Source: Lutjanus erythropterus
Lineage: Eukaryota > Chordata > Actinopteri > Lutjaniformes > Lutjanidae
Direction: 5' to 3'
Assembly: GCA_020091685.1 (NCBI GenBank)
Contig: CM034597.1
Location: 3,170,646-3,234,645, forward strand
DNA: 64,000 bases
Positions 11,341-24,790 of the stretch are shown here, piece by piece (the stretch's first letter is position 1; each line of letters begins with the position of its first letter). Under the pieces are notes generated by a model that saw only the letters and a program-made list of their open reading frames with translations, made no database searches and was not told where the DNA came from. Made by a program: the position numbers and the translations under genes.

Positions 11341-13602
11341 TCGACTGCTTTACATTTGGTAAATTCATCTCCTTCACTCGCTTCCTCTCCTCGAATCTTA
11401 GCTCCTCCCAGTAAGGACATGAGAGAGAGATGTGAGGAAGAGAGGAGGGAGGAGACAAAGTTGTGAAATGAAAAATCTTCCATTTCTTTTAGCGTCAGTC
11501 TGAAGTGGCGACAGTTGCTGATGATGAGCTGGTAACAGCTGTATCAGCTGTCAGACTGACTGCTACGAATGTCCACAGAAACACTTATTTAAGAACAACT
11601 CCAATACCTGACAGTGTTCATTTCGGTCTGTAAAGTGTTTAAAACAGCTGATTATTAGTAGTATTTCTTCTGATGTTGATTTTAATCATCATTTAGTATT
11701 CCTTTTGAATCTTCAAATTTTTATCGACTACAGATCAGTGCTGTTTGTTTACTTAAGCTATTCATTTACTTGCTTATGAAATTAAAAAAATCTGCTGATT
11801 AGTGTGATCCCACAACTCTTGATAAGATAATTTAATTGCAAAGTTAGACGCTGACATATGACAGCATATTATATCACATCTCATCATGTAACTGTGTTTT
11901 ATTTAATTATCTGAACATCCCTGTACATGACACTACATAGTAAGGATGCCACAGCAGTAGTTTGCCTGATTAGTCCATTAAAACGTGTGTGACAGTGATT
12001 CCAAAGTAATGAGCTCTGAATCATGACTGTACCAGATGCTTTTTCACCCTGTTTCTACCAGTTTGTGACATTTTTCAGAACATGCAGTGATTTGCAGTCT
12101 AATGGCATTAATAATGCTTATTATCATTTATTTCTTCATGAGCTCTTTGTGAAACCAGAGGACATAAATATACTCAATTCCCTGTGTGTGTCCTGATGAT
12201 GCAGGATGACAATCGCCAAAACTGCCCAATCAACATCACTCCTCTTGATAAAACACTTCCTTGCAGGATAAATCGGTGTATCCTCGCTCCTCGTCTCCTC
12301 CAGGTGCATTTAAGCAAAGGGAAGATCCTTCATCATGGTGGATGTGAAACAACTTCCGGCTTGAGAGAGGAGAGAGGAGACGAGGAGGCAGAGTTCATCG
12401 TAATGAAAAGCACCCCAAGTATCCTAAAGCCTCAACGTGCTGTTTGCACACCGCCACACCACACAGACAGGTCAGACGGTGTGCACATGAACGTAAAGCT
12501 ATGGAGCTCCAGTGAAGATTTAAGCTAAAACATGGTGTAAATGACATCTTTCAAGTCAATTTGACACAAATTTGTAATTACTTTATAGTAACAATAACGA
12601 TAATAAAATAAATTAAAACTCAGTCGGGTGTTTTTAGACCTATGTTGTGTATCAGGGCTACACAGTCATCATTATATGAGCAGATAAGAATGAAATGAAA
12701 AAAGAGATCTGTTGGCTGGTTGTGTATAGTTTGTTTATTAATGGTATATTTTTGCATAGGGAAACATACTCATTTCCAGTAATGAATTCATCAGCATTAG
12801 CTGATAGCAATGGCTAAATATGGTTATAATGACATATTATCAAAGATGTTAATATCCCCCACAGCAGATGAATGACATTAGGTCAGAAACACTGGTTCAG
12901 ACAGCTGTCACTCAAACGATCATTCATTCAAACAGGAACAGAAAGTCCAACCTAGAACAGACGACTGTCAGTCCATGACTTCAGTGGCCATGAGAGGACG
13001 TATTTATGCCACAGTGTTGACATCATTCCCTGTCCCTGTCTAAATGTAGTCTTAGAGGAACAGTTTACATCATGCAAATAAAGGTTGATTATTGACATTT
13101 GCTTCGGTTGAAAAACATCCAAAGGAAAAAGTACTCAAAGCTTTTTTTTTTGTTAAAGCTACAAACTACATCCAGTCCAGAGCAGCAGCCCTTTCCACAG
13201 TGAACATCTCTGGCCGGGGTTAATGTCAGCACTCCAGCTCTCCAAAGCTGAAACATAACACACTGAGAAGAAATACAACTTGCCTCTACCTCCTCTTATA
13301 TTTTCTTATAGTGGGATACCAAGTCATGCACTATTACGTGTTTCTGACTGGCTGTCAGGTGTCAATTAAAAATCTATATGAGGACAAGTTAACTGGTCAA
13401 GTAAGACAAGAAAGTCCTGGTGAAGTCCTTTGTTAGACTATATGTAACCATAGCAACAGTAATGATGTTTTTCCAATATAGAGAACAAAAAACCCAGGAC
13501 AGGAGGAGGCTCCCCAGAGGAAAATTTTGCTTCTCACAATTTTGTCTTATGATAAATAAATGAGATTCTTATTTTGAGCTTACTGAAGAGAAAAAGGAGC
13601 AA

Positions 13603-13626
13603 AAGAAAAGAAAAGAAAAGAAAAGC
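13603..13626 (+). repeat. AAAAG microsatellite
   Basis: Four to five units of AAAAG following a purine-rich stretch. Confidence 0.8.
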
Positions 13627-14868
13627 CAGAGATCTTGTACGTGTCTAAGAGGTTTCTCCTTGACAATAGATGGAGCAACAAGACAAATTTAAGATCTCAT
13701 TTAAGACAATCAAGTTTTCTTTTAGATCTCACTGTTATTCAGGAAATTATGAAGGGAAAAAAATAACATTATAAGATGTTCAACTGGGCTCAAATTAGTC
13801 TCAGGCTGAGAAGAGACAAATCTATTTGTCAGAAGCCGAATTTAAGAAGTATGAGAAAATGGTCAAAATCAAATTGTCGGTCTTAAATTGTGGTCATGTA
13901 TATCAACAAGACACAAACTAGACAAAGACAAGATCTTATTTTGGAATTTTCCTTTCCTCTGGGTCTGCTTCACCTCAACCTATTGTCATCATGGACCTCA
14001 ATGTATCATTGGTTACCAAAAATTTAGTGTTATTCCACAGATAAATGAACTATATAATGCTGATGTTCTGTTGATGCGAATAGGACTGTGGTCTGCGTGG
14101 ATTGTAGTCATGCAATAACTAATGAAAGCTGGTCATGCCTGTGCTCTCTCTGATGTAAGGGATATACTGTATATCTGGAAGCAAGCAAAGCAGTCCTTTA
14201 CTATATCATCTAAAAAAAGTTATTATGAAAAAAAAATCCTTACAATATGAGACTGAATTAAAATGTTCTCTGAGAAACAACTGTTTCGTTCATTACAAAC
14301 TGTCTTCAGCACATGGAGCAAACAGTGTGCAGAAGCGATGTACCCGCAGATACAGAAAGGAATCCATATGGCATCGCTGTCACAGGGAAACTTAGCTCTA
14401 CAAAATCTGTTCTTCAGTAACTAAGAAAGGTTTTTTCCAACTGCTGCGAGTCTGAATTACAGAAATGGTAGAAATGAAGAGCAATTAAAAAAGCAAACTT
14501 GCAATTCATGTAAGAAACACCAAAAAGGAACACATATTAGAGTTACAAGGTTTTCAGGCAACAGCAGCAGTAGGGTGTTGAATAACACAGTTTATAGAAA
14601 AGAGCCCTCTATGAAAACATCCCCCAAAAACCTCCCCAAAATTGAATTGTTAGATATCCAACAGTCCCTTTTGTTTCTCACACGGCTTTCAGCTGAAGAT
14701 CCCATCAAGCTAACAAACCAGTTACAGTTCCAACTGCTCCCAATCCCACCAATCACAATCAAAAACTTCATGAAGCAGTTATGATTCTGATATGATGCAG
14801 CTCGACAGGAGTCGTCCATAAATATTGTTTGGTTATTCTCTGATAACAGTGCTAACATTGGTCAGAGC

Positions 14869-15263
14869 CAGGGCTGTTTCTAGCTTTTTTGGGGCCCTGT
14901 GCAACATGTTGTCTGGGAGCCCCTATTTTGTGAAACCATGGTGGTGGGATTTCAAACACTCTATGGTGGTTGCAGCGTATATTTAACATTTAAATGTATC
15001 AATCTGGTGAACTTTAACAGGACAAGAAGCTAGATCTGTGATTTTTTTTAATCTCTCTCAAATTCAAAGCAACCTTCTCCAGTTGACATGGTAACATGAT
15101 GTGCCAAAGTAAAGCTTCCCCTCTAATCTCTGGAAAGTCACAGCCTTACACTGAAAACCAATGAGGATGATCATCACTTCATTATACTGCTTGGGGGCCC
15201 CTGTGGTGGCTTTCAGGGGCCCTGTGCAACTGCATAGTCTGCACATAGCAAGAAACAGCCCTG
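14869..15263. mobile_element. hAT-like MITE with 8-bp TSD
   Basis: Inverted ends CAGGGCTGTTTCTAGC and ...AGAAACAGCCCTG. Inside, GGGGCCCTGTGCAAC on the left and AGGGGCCCTGTGCAACTGC on the right are in direct orientation. Flanked by GTCAGAGC (14861-14868) and GTCAGAAC (15264-15271), an 8-bp duplication with one mismatch. Confidence 0.87.
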
Positions 15264-16042
15264 GTCAGAACAGCATTTGGTTTGTACCACAGAGTAAAGA
15301 AAAATCTAGAGGCAACTTAACATTTATAATCTATCCCAGTAAATAATGGCTTTTTAGTCAATGAAATTCAAAGGTCTTTGACAATTTCATTTATAGAAAA
15401 TAAGCAGATTTTTGATTTCTCAGCCTTCTGGGAAAAACTACAATCACATCACTTTAGCAGCTTCAACCAAGTTCAAATGCATGAACACTTCCAGCTCAGG
15501 GTTTCAAACTATCGTCTGGATTCAGTGGTAACTTCATGAACATCAGGGATACTGACAACTACATGGGACACACTGGCTCCAAAATTAGGTTTGGTAGCAA
15601 CACTAAAATTCAAATTAGTCCCCAACTTGTATGGATGATATAAGGGAATGCTAATGCATAGTTAACTAATAGCTCCTGAATGAATCAAGGATTGTAAAGT
15701 AGATAATACATTAGTGGCAGATATGTTAAATAAACCAGTATGCATAGATACTTATTTGACAAACTGATCCTGGATAACTCAAATTCTGACAACTCAAATG
15801 CTGAATCAAAGGCTAAAGACCAGATCTTTATAATATACATGTAAGTGTGCATTCATGTGTCTCATAAGTTGAGCTGACTTGGTAGACACTGTTGTTGCAC
15901 AACACTGCACACTGCCCAGTTCCCTCAAAGCAGCACCTCAGTCATCTTTCTGCTGTAATACTTTGACTACCAGGTTTTATGGGACATGTTACTACAAAGA
16001 ATGAAAGCAGACTGTATTTCTGTCTCCAAACCCTAATGGTAA

Positions 16043-16320
16043 GTTCCATTTGTACCAGGAAGTCGGAATTTCCAAGCTCCCGGTTGGAAATTTCAACTGG
16101 AATGCCCCTTGAGGTCGGATTTCCAACTCAGGAGGTCGGACGAACCCCGAACTAAAGATCCAAGATGGCTGCCCCACGCATCAACAGTAAGTAAAATCTC
16201 CAATATGTACTGTTTATTAGCACTTATGTCTTTATTTGTGTCTCATTAAATCAGTTGAAATGCAACTCGGGCGTGATATCATTCCCAGCTCCAAATTCCG
16301 ACTTCCAAGGTTAATGGAAC
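16043..16320. mobile_element. Small MITE with imperfect terminal inverted repeats
   Basis: Left end GTTCCATTTGTACCAGG then AAGTCGGAATT. The reverse complement of the right end is GTTCCATTAACCTTGG then AAGTCGGAATT. The 278-bp interior holds further GGTCGGA repeats and CAAGATGGCTGCC. No clear target duplication was read. Confidence 0.72.
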
Positions 16321-18889
16321 ACAATTGTTGACTGAAAGCCGTTCAACATTTGACTAAGGGAGGGTGTTGTTTATACTATTATTACTAATTACTACAGGAA
16401 ATGATGTGTGTGTAGGAATAATCTAATGAGCAATGTCCCATTTAGCTCCTGATTTAAAGTTAATTAGCAACAGACTTTTTTAATAGCAGACATTTTGACT
16501 TGTCACAGTGGGAAAATTACTATATATATATATGAGACACAGTGACAGAGCTGCTGTGTTTCAATTCAAGAACTTCTGTGCCAACATTTTCTGTTTTGAG
16601 TTCACATTGACATCTTCTGCAAAACACAGTGCACCATGAGAACGACATTTCTCGCCCTCAACAGTTGCCATTTTTTCTAGGCAACATAAGAGGTGGGGCT
16701 ACCAAACTTGTGAACATGGCGGCCCAGGAGACTGAGGAAGCAGCCACAGTGACTACAGTAGACTGATCCTGAGTCATGTATATATTTTTAGCAATAAGTA
16801 CCACTGTACTGTTGATGGATTAAAGCCACCAATATGTTTATCTGATTAAGTTTGCAAAGATCTGGTACCACAAATCAAATATCAATCAACATATTGGTGT
16901 GTTTTCAGCCAGTAGGAGGAGGCCTGTCCTCAACAGAGCTTATGGCGTATTTTCAACCTCCCAGGAAAAAAGAGGGCAAACAAAAGCAAATAAAATTAAA
17001 AGGATGTTCATGTTGAATGAAGTGAAATTGAACACAGATGAATAAACAAGCTGGTAGATGTTTTGGCAGTAAAGCTGTGCCCAGCTTCAGTTCGCCCATG
17101 AAGAAAAAGAAGCTGTGACACACACTTCACAATGAGTACACAGTGTGCAAAGTGTCCTACATGACAGTGTACTAACAGAAGTCTCTGAATTGAGACACAG
17201 TGTGTGTTGTTTAATGACAAGAAATGAACCTTCATATAACTGCTAATGTTTCAATTCTATTCATTACATACTGGTTAACTATTCATCAGTTACCATAAAT
17301 TGTTGATTTGTTGCCGACTCTGTCTTTGGTAACTATTCACAACTTTTAGTACCTTTTTGTGAAGTGGTATCACCACATTATTTAGCTGCATTTTGGAGTA
17401 TGACACCCTTTTTCAAGTGCAAACCACTGAAAGGAGGTGGAAATAGGACAAAGCTCTCGTCCCTGAACATAATCCAACACAGAATGAAGTACCATGAACC
17501 CAGAAACAACTGGACATTCATTTTCCTCAAAATGCAAACAGTCTGTCAGTGTTCCTCTAGATGTTCTTCAACTCTTTGGGTTGTTTTATGGCTTATCACC
17601 TCAGAACCTGCGCAGCCAGGGCAGGAGATGTTTTTAATACTGAGCACCAGCCCCTGGTCTTAAGTGTGTCACCATGTAGTGTTTGAATACAACATGTACT
17701 GCAAAGCACAGCATATAAAATAACTCAAATTAAACTAGCAGTAAAATGACAGGCACTGCTTATTCAAATCATTTTTGGTTGTTATTTCGGTTTCCATGCT
17801 GCTGACCTGCTGGTTTATTTGAGTAGTGCAGAGAAAGTGGTACATTACGCGTTCTACTGTTTTTTGATTGGAGGAGAGTGTTGCATAAGAGGCTGAACTG
17901 ATGTGTACTAGTTTCTCTCCAACTTTTGCTGAACATATTATTAACACTTTTGAATTGAGGTGGGGAGTTTCCAGATATACTGAACACACTGAAGTTGATT
18001 ATTGTTGATTCCTCAGTTGGACTTCTGCACAACTATCCTTCCTACTGAGAGCTGCACGGTCTGTTAAATTGTTTGAGTGTTTTTCTTGTTGCATTTTGGT
18101 GTGGTGGTGGTATTTTATTTATACATTTTATTTATAAATGTATTTATAAATGTCTCAGTTCAGTCATTTTGAAGGATGGGATGACATCACATCCCACTGC
18201 ACAGGCTTGAAGACTGAGCAGAGACATATTCACAACACTGTGGATTAGTCTTCCTCTCAGCTGCCTTGAGTTTTGTGGGGAAGGTATTATACTTTCTTCT
18301 TGTATTTCTGTTGTCAAACTTGTAGTCAGTGATAGAGAAATGTAGAGAGGAAGAGAAATGAAGAGGATTCACACTTCATGACCTGCTTCAACACAGAATC
18401 AAACATCTTGGGACAATCAGTTGCACCAACAAGACTTAGACCTGGTCTAAAGCTAAGTCGGTCTTAACTTGGCATTCTAAGTTCAACCAAATAGTTATGG
18501 CAGTTGCACCATCTGGGCTTAAGCCTTCTTCCTGCTAAGACCGTTAGCCAAAATCCATTCTAATGATTGGTATTAACTAAGACCAGTTTAGCAGGTAGAA
18601 TCAGGCTTAGTTAAGACTAGCTAGCTATCCACAATAAGACCAAACTTTGAAAATTCAGATTATAGGAAATCTTCCTTAAAATAGTGCATACATCATCTCT
18701 ACAGGTTCAGGTTTGGAATCAATATAAGATTTGTTTTATCTTGGCTACAGTCTCTGGTAGACAAAGACCACAGTAATAAGATTCCCAAAGCACAATGTGC
18801 ACAATAATCTTGGTCATCAGCTGGAGGAGACACAACAACCACAAAGTCACACTACATCAGTCCTACAATATACTATCCTGACACATTAG

Positions 18890-19255
18890 ATGGGTTGTTA
18901 CACAGAACCATCTGGGAGGTCGCCCTTAGACACTGTTTGGAAAAGGGCAAGCACTTCCAAAAAAACACTTGGCAGGTGATTGGATGAACCGTCTGTCTAT
19001 CACGTCCAACACTGGCTAACTTCAACCAACCAGATCAATCTCTTGCTGAAGTCGGTCAGGAGAAGAGTGAAAACATCTTTTCCATGGCAAAAAGCCTTCA
19101 GTGCCATTCTTTGTTTGAAACGAGCTGCTTCCATGGACGTTTCTCACTGTCGTCACACCTAAAACCACACCTGTAGCTGCCAGTAGTCCCTCCTAGGACA
19201 CTGATTGACTGCACCACTTTTGGTGTGGACACAAACTTGAAGCCTGGCAAGATGG
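18890..19255 (+). repeat. Dispersed repeat A, longest copy
   Basis: Begins GGTTGTTACACAGAACCATC and contains CTGTTTGGAAAAGGGCA, AACACTTGGCAGGTGATTGG, CATGGACGTTTCTCACTGTC and TTTTGGTGTGGACACAAAC, ending near TGGCAAGATGG. Copies occur at 300-420, 2555-2700, 22622-22735 and 24405-24790, all plus strand. I do not recognise the family and see no clear terminal repeats or tRNA-like head. Confidence 0.8.
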
Positions 19256-20111
19256 ATTCTTCCGTGCCTGGCAAAGTTAACAATACATAACCTTTGCAAA
19301 TCTTACAATATTCTTGCTTACCTATGATTATTATGTTATACCGAACTGGTTTTGGTTTTATTGTGTCCACTCCCTTAAAATTTAACTGGAGCAGTCAAAC
19401 TAGAGAGACTTAATTTGCCGTCCAGTCTGTCCAGCTTTATCTTAATGTCAAAGTCATTTCTCTTCTTAACCCATGTGGTCCCAGAGGTCCATCCTTTCAT
19501 CTCTGTAGTGCATAGATTAAAGCAGCCTGTATCTAATCTCAGACACATCACAACCGAGTGAATCCCATCATGGGTTAATACTAACACATTTCACAGAAAC
19601 AGCTTTTAGCCTCCTGATTGTAGTTTTAAATGTCAGTGATCCAGCACAATCCAGATTCATACCTGTGTTGTTGGTTGTGCAGTCTTTGATGCATTGCTGC
19701 GGTCAAATTATTTAAGACCTTATTACAGCCAAAATATCTCTGATTGACAGAGGGAGTGCAAACAGGAAATTGTAACTTGGCCTGGTATAAGTGATGAAAA
19801 TTTTGCTTTCAAGGATAACATTTACAATCAGTACTAAAATTAACTTCACCCCGAGCTGATTTCAATAGAAACAAATTTAATTTCTAGTATGTATCAGCAG
19901 CAACAGTCCCATCATACAGATATTTATAAAGCATATTTCACTTTGGCTCATGATTTCAGACAAAACTCCTAATCAGAGGTCTTAATGGGTCCACTAATAT
20001 CAAAGAGCTGACCAAGGATCTGATTCAGCCAACTCTGATAGGGCACAGTTGTACTGCAGTTATATTATACCTGAGGGATGCAAGCAGACTCTGCATCAGA
20101 TCTGATCACTT

Positions 20112-20852
20112 GGGGCCTCATTTATAAAAAAAAAAGTTCATAGATTTGTACTTGAACTTAGTCTTAAGATCATTTCTGTGCTTACACTGGATTCATATAA
20201 GATACTGAGAATAAATTAAAAAAAAAAAAAACTTAATTTAGCAGGTATTGAGAAGAAAATTTGTAACTTAAGCTCCTGTGATCTATAAATCTCAACTTAA
20301 TTCATTGATTGCACCTGCTTTACAACCAGTGATTTCCCCTTCAGGGTTTTTTATTTTATTTTTGTAGTTTTGCAACAATTAAAAAACAAAAGTTTTTCCA
20401 ACCTATAATCTTTTATTAACAAAATCTACTTCTCCCAGAAAGAATCTTTGAGTTTTGGGAACAAAACATTTTGTATTTCAAAAATTGTTGCCTACTATTA
20501 AAGTTAAAGTGAATAATGGTTAATATAACATAATTCTTTGGGTTTCTGAAACTCAAAGATTCAAGTTTATCTAAAGGTGAATTATTAAAACAATTAATTC
20601 CTGACATCTTTTATTGATAATCCCTCTCAAATTGTTCATAAGGCTGAGGCAAAGTTCACCATCGGCTTAGGCACATTTTTTCCCAAACTGTACCACTGTG
20701 ACATCACTTAGGTCAAGTCGAAGCTTTCCTTAGAGGTAAGATCATTTCCAACTAAAAGTAAGATTTTATAAATAACTACTTATACTTGGTTTTCTATTTG
20801 AGTCATACTTAAGATCAAAACTGGTCTTAAGTCCATTTCATAAATGAGGCTC
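20112..20852. mobile_element. MITE with GGCCTCATTTATAAA termini
   Basis: The left end GGGGCCTCATTTATAAA and right end TTTCATAAATGAGGCTC are inverted. Subterminal GTCTTAAGATCA (left) and ACTTAAGATCAAAACTGGTC (right) reinforce pairing. It is about 741 bp, without a transposase-like ORF. The target duplication is not clear. Confidence 0.75.
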
Positions 20853-22621
20853 TTGGTGTGTCATCGCAAGAGGAAACTGTATTTTTGAAGCAGACAGAAA
20901 GTGTGAACTGTGTTTCACTCTTTGGTGAATTGTTGGAGCATCGTGCTGCTGCCAGTGTTATTGTCCTCTCATATTGTTTGGGTCTGTTCAGGTCCACCAC
21001 ATTCTGGATCAGATCTAATTATCTTTGCATTGTTTCAGACCAGGTCTGACAGTCATTAGCTCTATTTTGGATTGTGTCTAAAATCTGGAACAGTTGATAG
21101 GTACATCTAATTTCCTGAACCACCAATGTTGGCTTAAGACAATTCTACTATCAGAGTCTGTGTCCATTAATGTCTCAACAGATACTCATGACATGACATT
21201 TAAAGTTACAATTTCATTTCATTCTTTCCAAATTTTAATTGAGACATTTAGATGGGATATTAATATGCTTTTTGGTAAGCTATTCACACGCCATTTTAGG
21301 AGTTGGCCTATTTTAACACATTGATCACCTGCAACTCAACTCTCTTAATTGAATTTGTCAGAACTAATTGTGTAAATCTGCAGTTCATCCCATACAAAAC
21401 CCCAATATGACGGAACAAGATTTAGATATTCTAAAAATGTTGCCAACTGCTAATCAGCATGATCAGCGTATCAGTGTGTGCTCGATTCAGGTCCTGTCGC
21501 AGATTTTTCTGAACACTGTTAGTAAAATAACACTTTTACAAGGATTGTGAAGCCTTAGCGGAGGTATGCACTCTTCAGCCCTCACCCCAACCCTCTTTAA
21601 CTGCATTTCTAGTTCACCCCAACTGAACTGCACTTCCACGATTGTCTCTCTCCCACCACCATTTTAAACCCATCATCATTCATCATCCCTCACATGCCTA
21701 AACTTTACCACCAGCCCACCCCCTTTATGAGTCCTTTTCTCTGCAGCTTGGTCACAGCCAAACTAAAACGCACAAACACAACAGACTTACACATTCTATA
21801 CATCCATTTTATGACTGATACGTCCATGTTGTACATGTTTTTATACACACTGCTGTGTTTAAAAGTATAATTCCACAAGAAACATAATAATAACTCAAGA
21901 AATAACTAAAAAATAACCTAAAAGCAGGTTGAGTACAAATAGTGTTAAGTGCATGCATCCATATGAAACTCATCTATGGCCTTTCATCTTGTCATATGAT
22001 TAATCACATGGTCAAAGTCATCATACAAGCAAATGGACGGTGTTTTATGGCTAATCATAGAGCTGCTGAAGCCAAAACCTGAACATGTTTCCATTAGATG
22101 GGATTTAGACCTAGTGGCTTGGCCACATTGGCAAAATACCTGACAAAATATTCACAATATAGTTCAAGGACTTTTCCCTGCAATAAATACTATCAAATGA
22201 GTTTGCACGTATTTAATACTTGCTATTAGAACATGATGTTTTATGTTTGTATTGTGAACATTTAGGCAGGACTTACCACCAGATTTTACTTTCAGAACCA
22301 AGGTACTGTAAGCATCCCCTACAGTAAGTGTTTCACTTACAACACACTGGTGTCCACATTTTGGGACAACACACATCTAATTTTCAACACTGCATGAGTG
22401 TTGTGTCACACTGACCCCAGTCCACACACACAACTTTAAGCCACTTTAGCTTAAAACAGCAGAGCTGCTCAACAGCTCAGCTCTATGAGTGCAAGCAACA
22501 CCTGGTTATGGCAAATGATGTCATTGAATAATCACACTTAAGGAACAGTCCACCATTTTTGAAATTACACTTCTGTTCTAGTTTTACCCAGAATGAGATG
22601 ACAACGCACAGTATCTTAACC

Positions 22622-22735
22622 TGACACAGAACCATCTGAGAGGTCGTCCTTAGAAACTGTTTGGAAAAGGGCAGGCCCTTTCATAAAACACTTGGATGAT
22701 TGGATGAATCCTCTGTCTGTCATGTCTAGAGATGC
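22622..22735 (+). repeat. Dispersed repeat A, 5' fragment
   Basis: ACACAGAACCATCTGAGAGG, CTTAGAAACTGTTTGG and GATTGGATGAATCCTCTGTC match 18898-19010. Confidence 0.8.
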
Positions 22736-24404
22736 ACTAGTTTAAATTTTCTTGGCCAATTCCTGTTTTTTAGAAGTCTGACCTACTGATTCTGATTTCG
22801 ACTGACTCACATTTTCAGTCTTTGAACTATAATCAACAGCATTCACAAACATTTTTGCAAGTTTTCTTGTAAAAAATTTAATTGGATGTTCATAATTAAA
22901 CACTGACTATTAAATAACTTACATTTTCTCCAAAAGTGCTCCAGATTACAGCTTTATTTTATTAAGATTATGTACTAGAGGGAGCACGAGATCTCGCGGG
23001 ATCTCACGGGACGTGATTTTACATGATCTCCTCAAAACAGATGTAAACAAACCAGAGAGTTTTTTTGCAAACCTTTGCTGTGAGAAAATCAGAAGCAGAA
23101 GTTAGTCAAATCTGGATGAGAAAATGTTTGAGGACACACATCAACACAGGTTGTTTATTCTTCAGTCAGAACACATTGACATTGACTGCCCACATTTTTC
23201 CAGAATTTGTGTTTCCTCAGCTGTCATGGAGACCAACTTCAGTTGTGTTTGTATCTGGGGGGCAAATCATTACCCCTAAACCAGGAAAAGGGTTTAGATC
23301 TCCTGTATCTATGTTATCACATAACCAAAGTTCCATACTTAAGTGAATTTCAAAAGGTATTTGCTGGACCTTGAGTTAAGGTAGTTATTAAGGGATAGTG
23401 TAGGGAGAGAGTGTCTTTGTGGAATGAAAGAGATACTGTCCTTCTCATCTGACACTGAGTTCAACAGCAAACAAGTATATTTCCCAAAATGTCAGACTGT
23501 TCCGTTCACTCTTTCAAAATATTGCTGTGCCTTTAGATGGATGGTGTGGAGAATAAGCACTGTCCCAGCCTCTGCTGTAGCTAATGAAAGCTTTTTTTGA
23601 ACTTACACTCAGGCTGGCAGTTAACACACTGCCACTGTTTAACCTAAAACTGTGTACTTGCTACACTGGTTAATGTCAAGCAATCACACATGCAGCTTTT
23701 TTTGTTGTTTTTTTAAATATATTCCAGCTGTACCTTGAAAAGTGTGATCATTTTCCCATAATGTATTATTGTTCTTTAACTAAAGGCAAGGCACATAATG
23801 TGTTTTATGAAATATCGTGCAAAATAGAAGTTTAACAACAGGGCTATTATTAAAATTTAAAGAAATACACAGACTTTCCATTCGCTGCCCTCTGATGTAG
23901 TACAGAGTCCAGAGGGAGGAACGGGAGGAAGAGTGGGGTGTGGGGGGGCGGAAGAGCAGGATAGAGAGGAAGAGGTATCATCAGTTTGAGCCATGCATTC
24001 ATTTGGTCAGCACAGCGACCAGGGCAGCACCATGCAGTATACATCAGCTTTAAGCCAACTTTAACCAAACCTTAAACCTCGCCCTACCAAAACCCAGCTC
24101 ATATCAGCACCCTCAGTACAAAATCTGAAACCCTAGTAGGCATTGACTGCTGTCAACGTTAACCCCAAACCCTGGGAGGGGAAAAGGAAATGACACGGAC
24201 GCCTGTGTTCAGACTGAACGCAAAGCAAATTTTACACCTGGCCTGACTGCAAACAGAGACATAGAAAAACGCAACTGGGATGAAAAGACACTAACTCTAT
24301 GCAGTGCAAAATCATATGGGGATGCTTCTGTGTGGGTTACAGCTGGCTTTACATGGTGAAACATTCACACAACTCAAGTTGGTTGAAACTAAGTTGCAAC
24401 TGAA

Positions 24405-24790
24405 TTGCATGAACCATCTATGAAGTTGTCTTTAGAAACTGTTTGGAAAAGGGCAGGCACAAAAAAAACACTTGGCAGGTGATTGGATGAACCATCTGTC
24501 TATCACGTCTAACATGGGGTAACTTCAACCATTCGGACTGAGTGCAAAAACATCTCTGCCATGGAGAAAAGCCTTTGGTGATGTTCTTTGCTACCTTACG
24601 CTCTTACACTAACCTCTTCAGGAGCCGCCATTATTTGTTTGAAACAAGTTGTTTCCATGGAAGCTTCTTGCTGTCGTCACACCTGAAACCACGCCTGTAG
24701 CTGCGAGTAGTGCCTCCTAAGACGCTGATTTGCTGCACTAGTTTTGGTGTGGACACAAATGGACAACTTGAAACCTGTCAAGATCGCAAG
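24405..24790 (+). repeat. Dispersed repeat A, near full-length copy
   Basis: From TGAACCATCTATGAAGTTGTC to CTTGAAACCTGTCAAGAT. It shares CACTTGGCAGGTGATTGG, GCTGTCGTCACACCTGAAAC and TTTTGGTGTGGACACAAA with the copy at 18890. Confidence 0.82.

Noticed and set aside
12184..12528. 114-codon plus-strand frame as a gene
   Set aside because: Its second half matches the inner part of MITE family B, and the product is not protein-like.
15992..16177. A minus-strand SWYKW-containing frame as the nfic terminal exon
   Set aside because: It has no AG acceptor before SWY and lies inside a MITE. The exon at 28445-28465 has a proper acceptor, the right phase and SWYLG.
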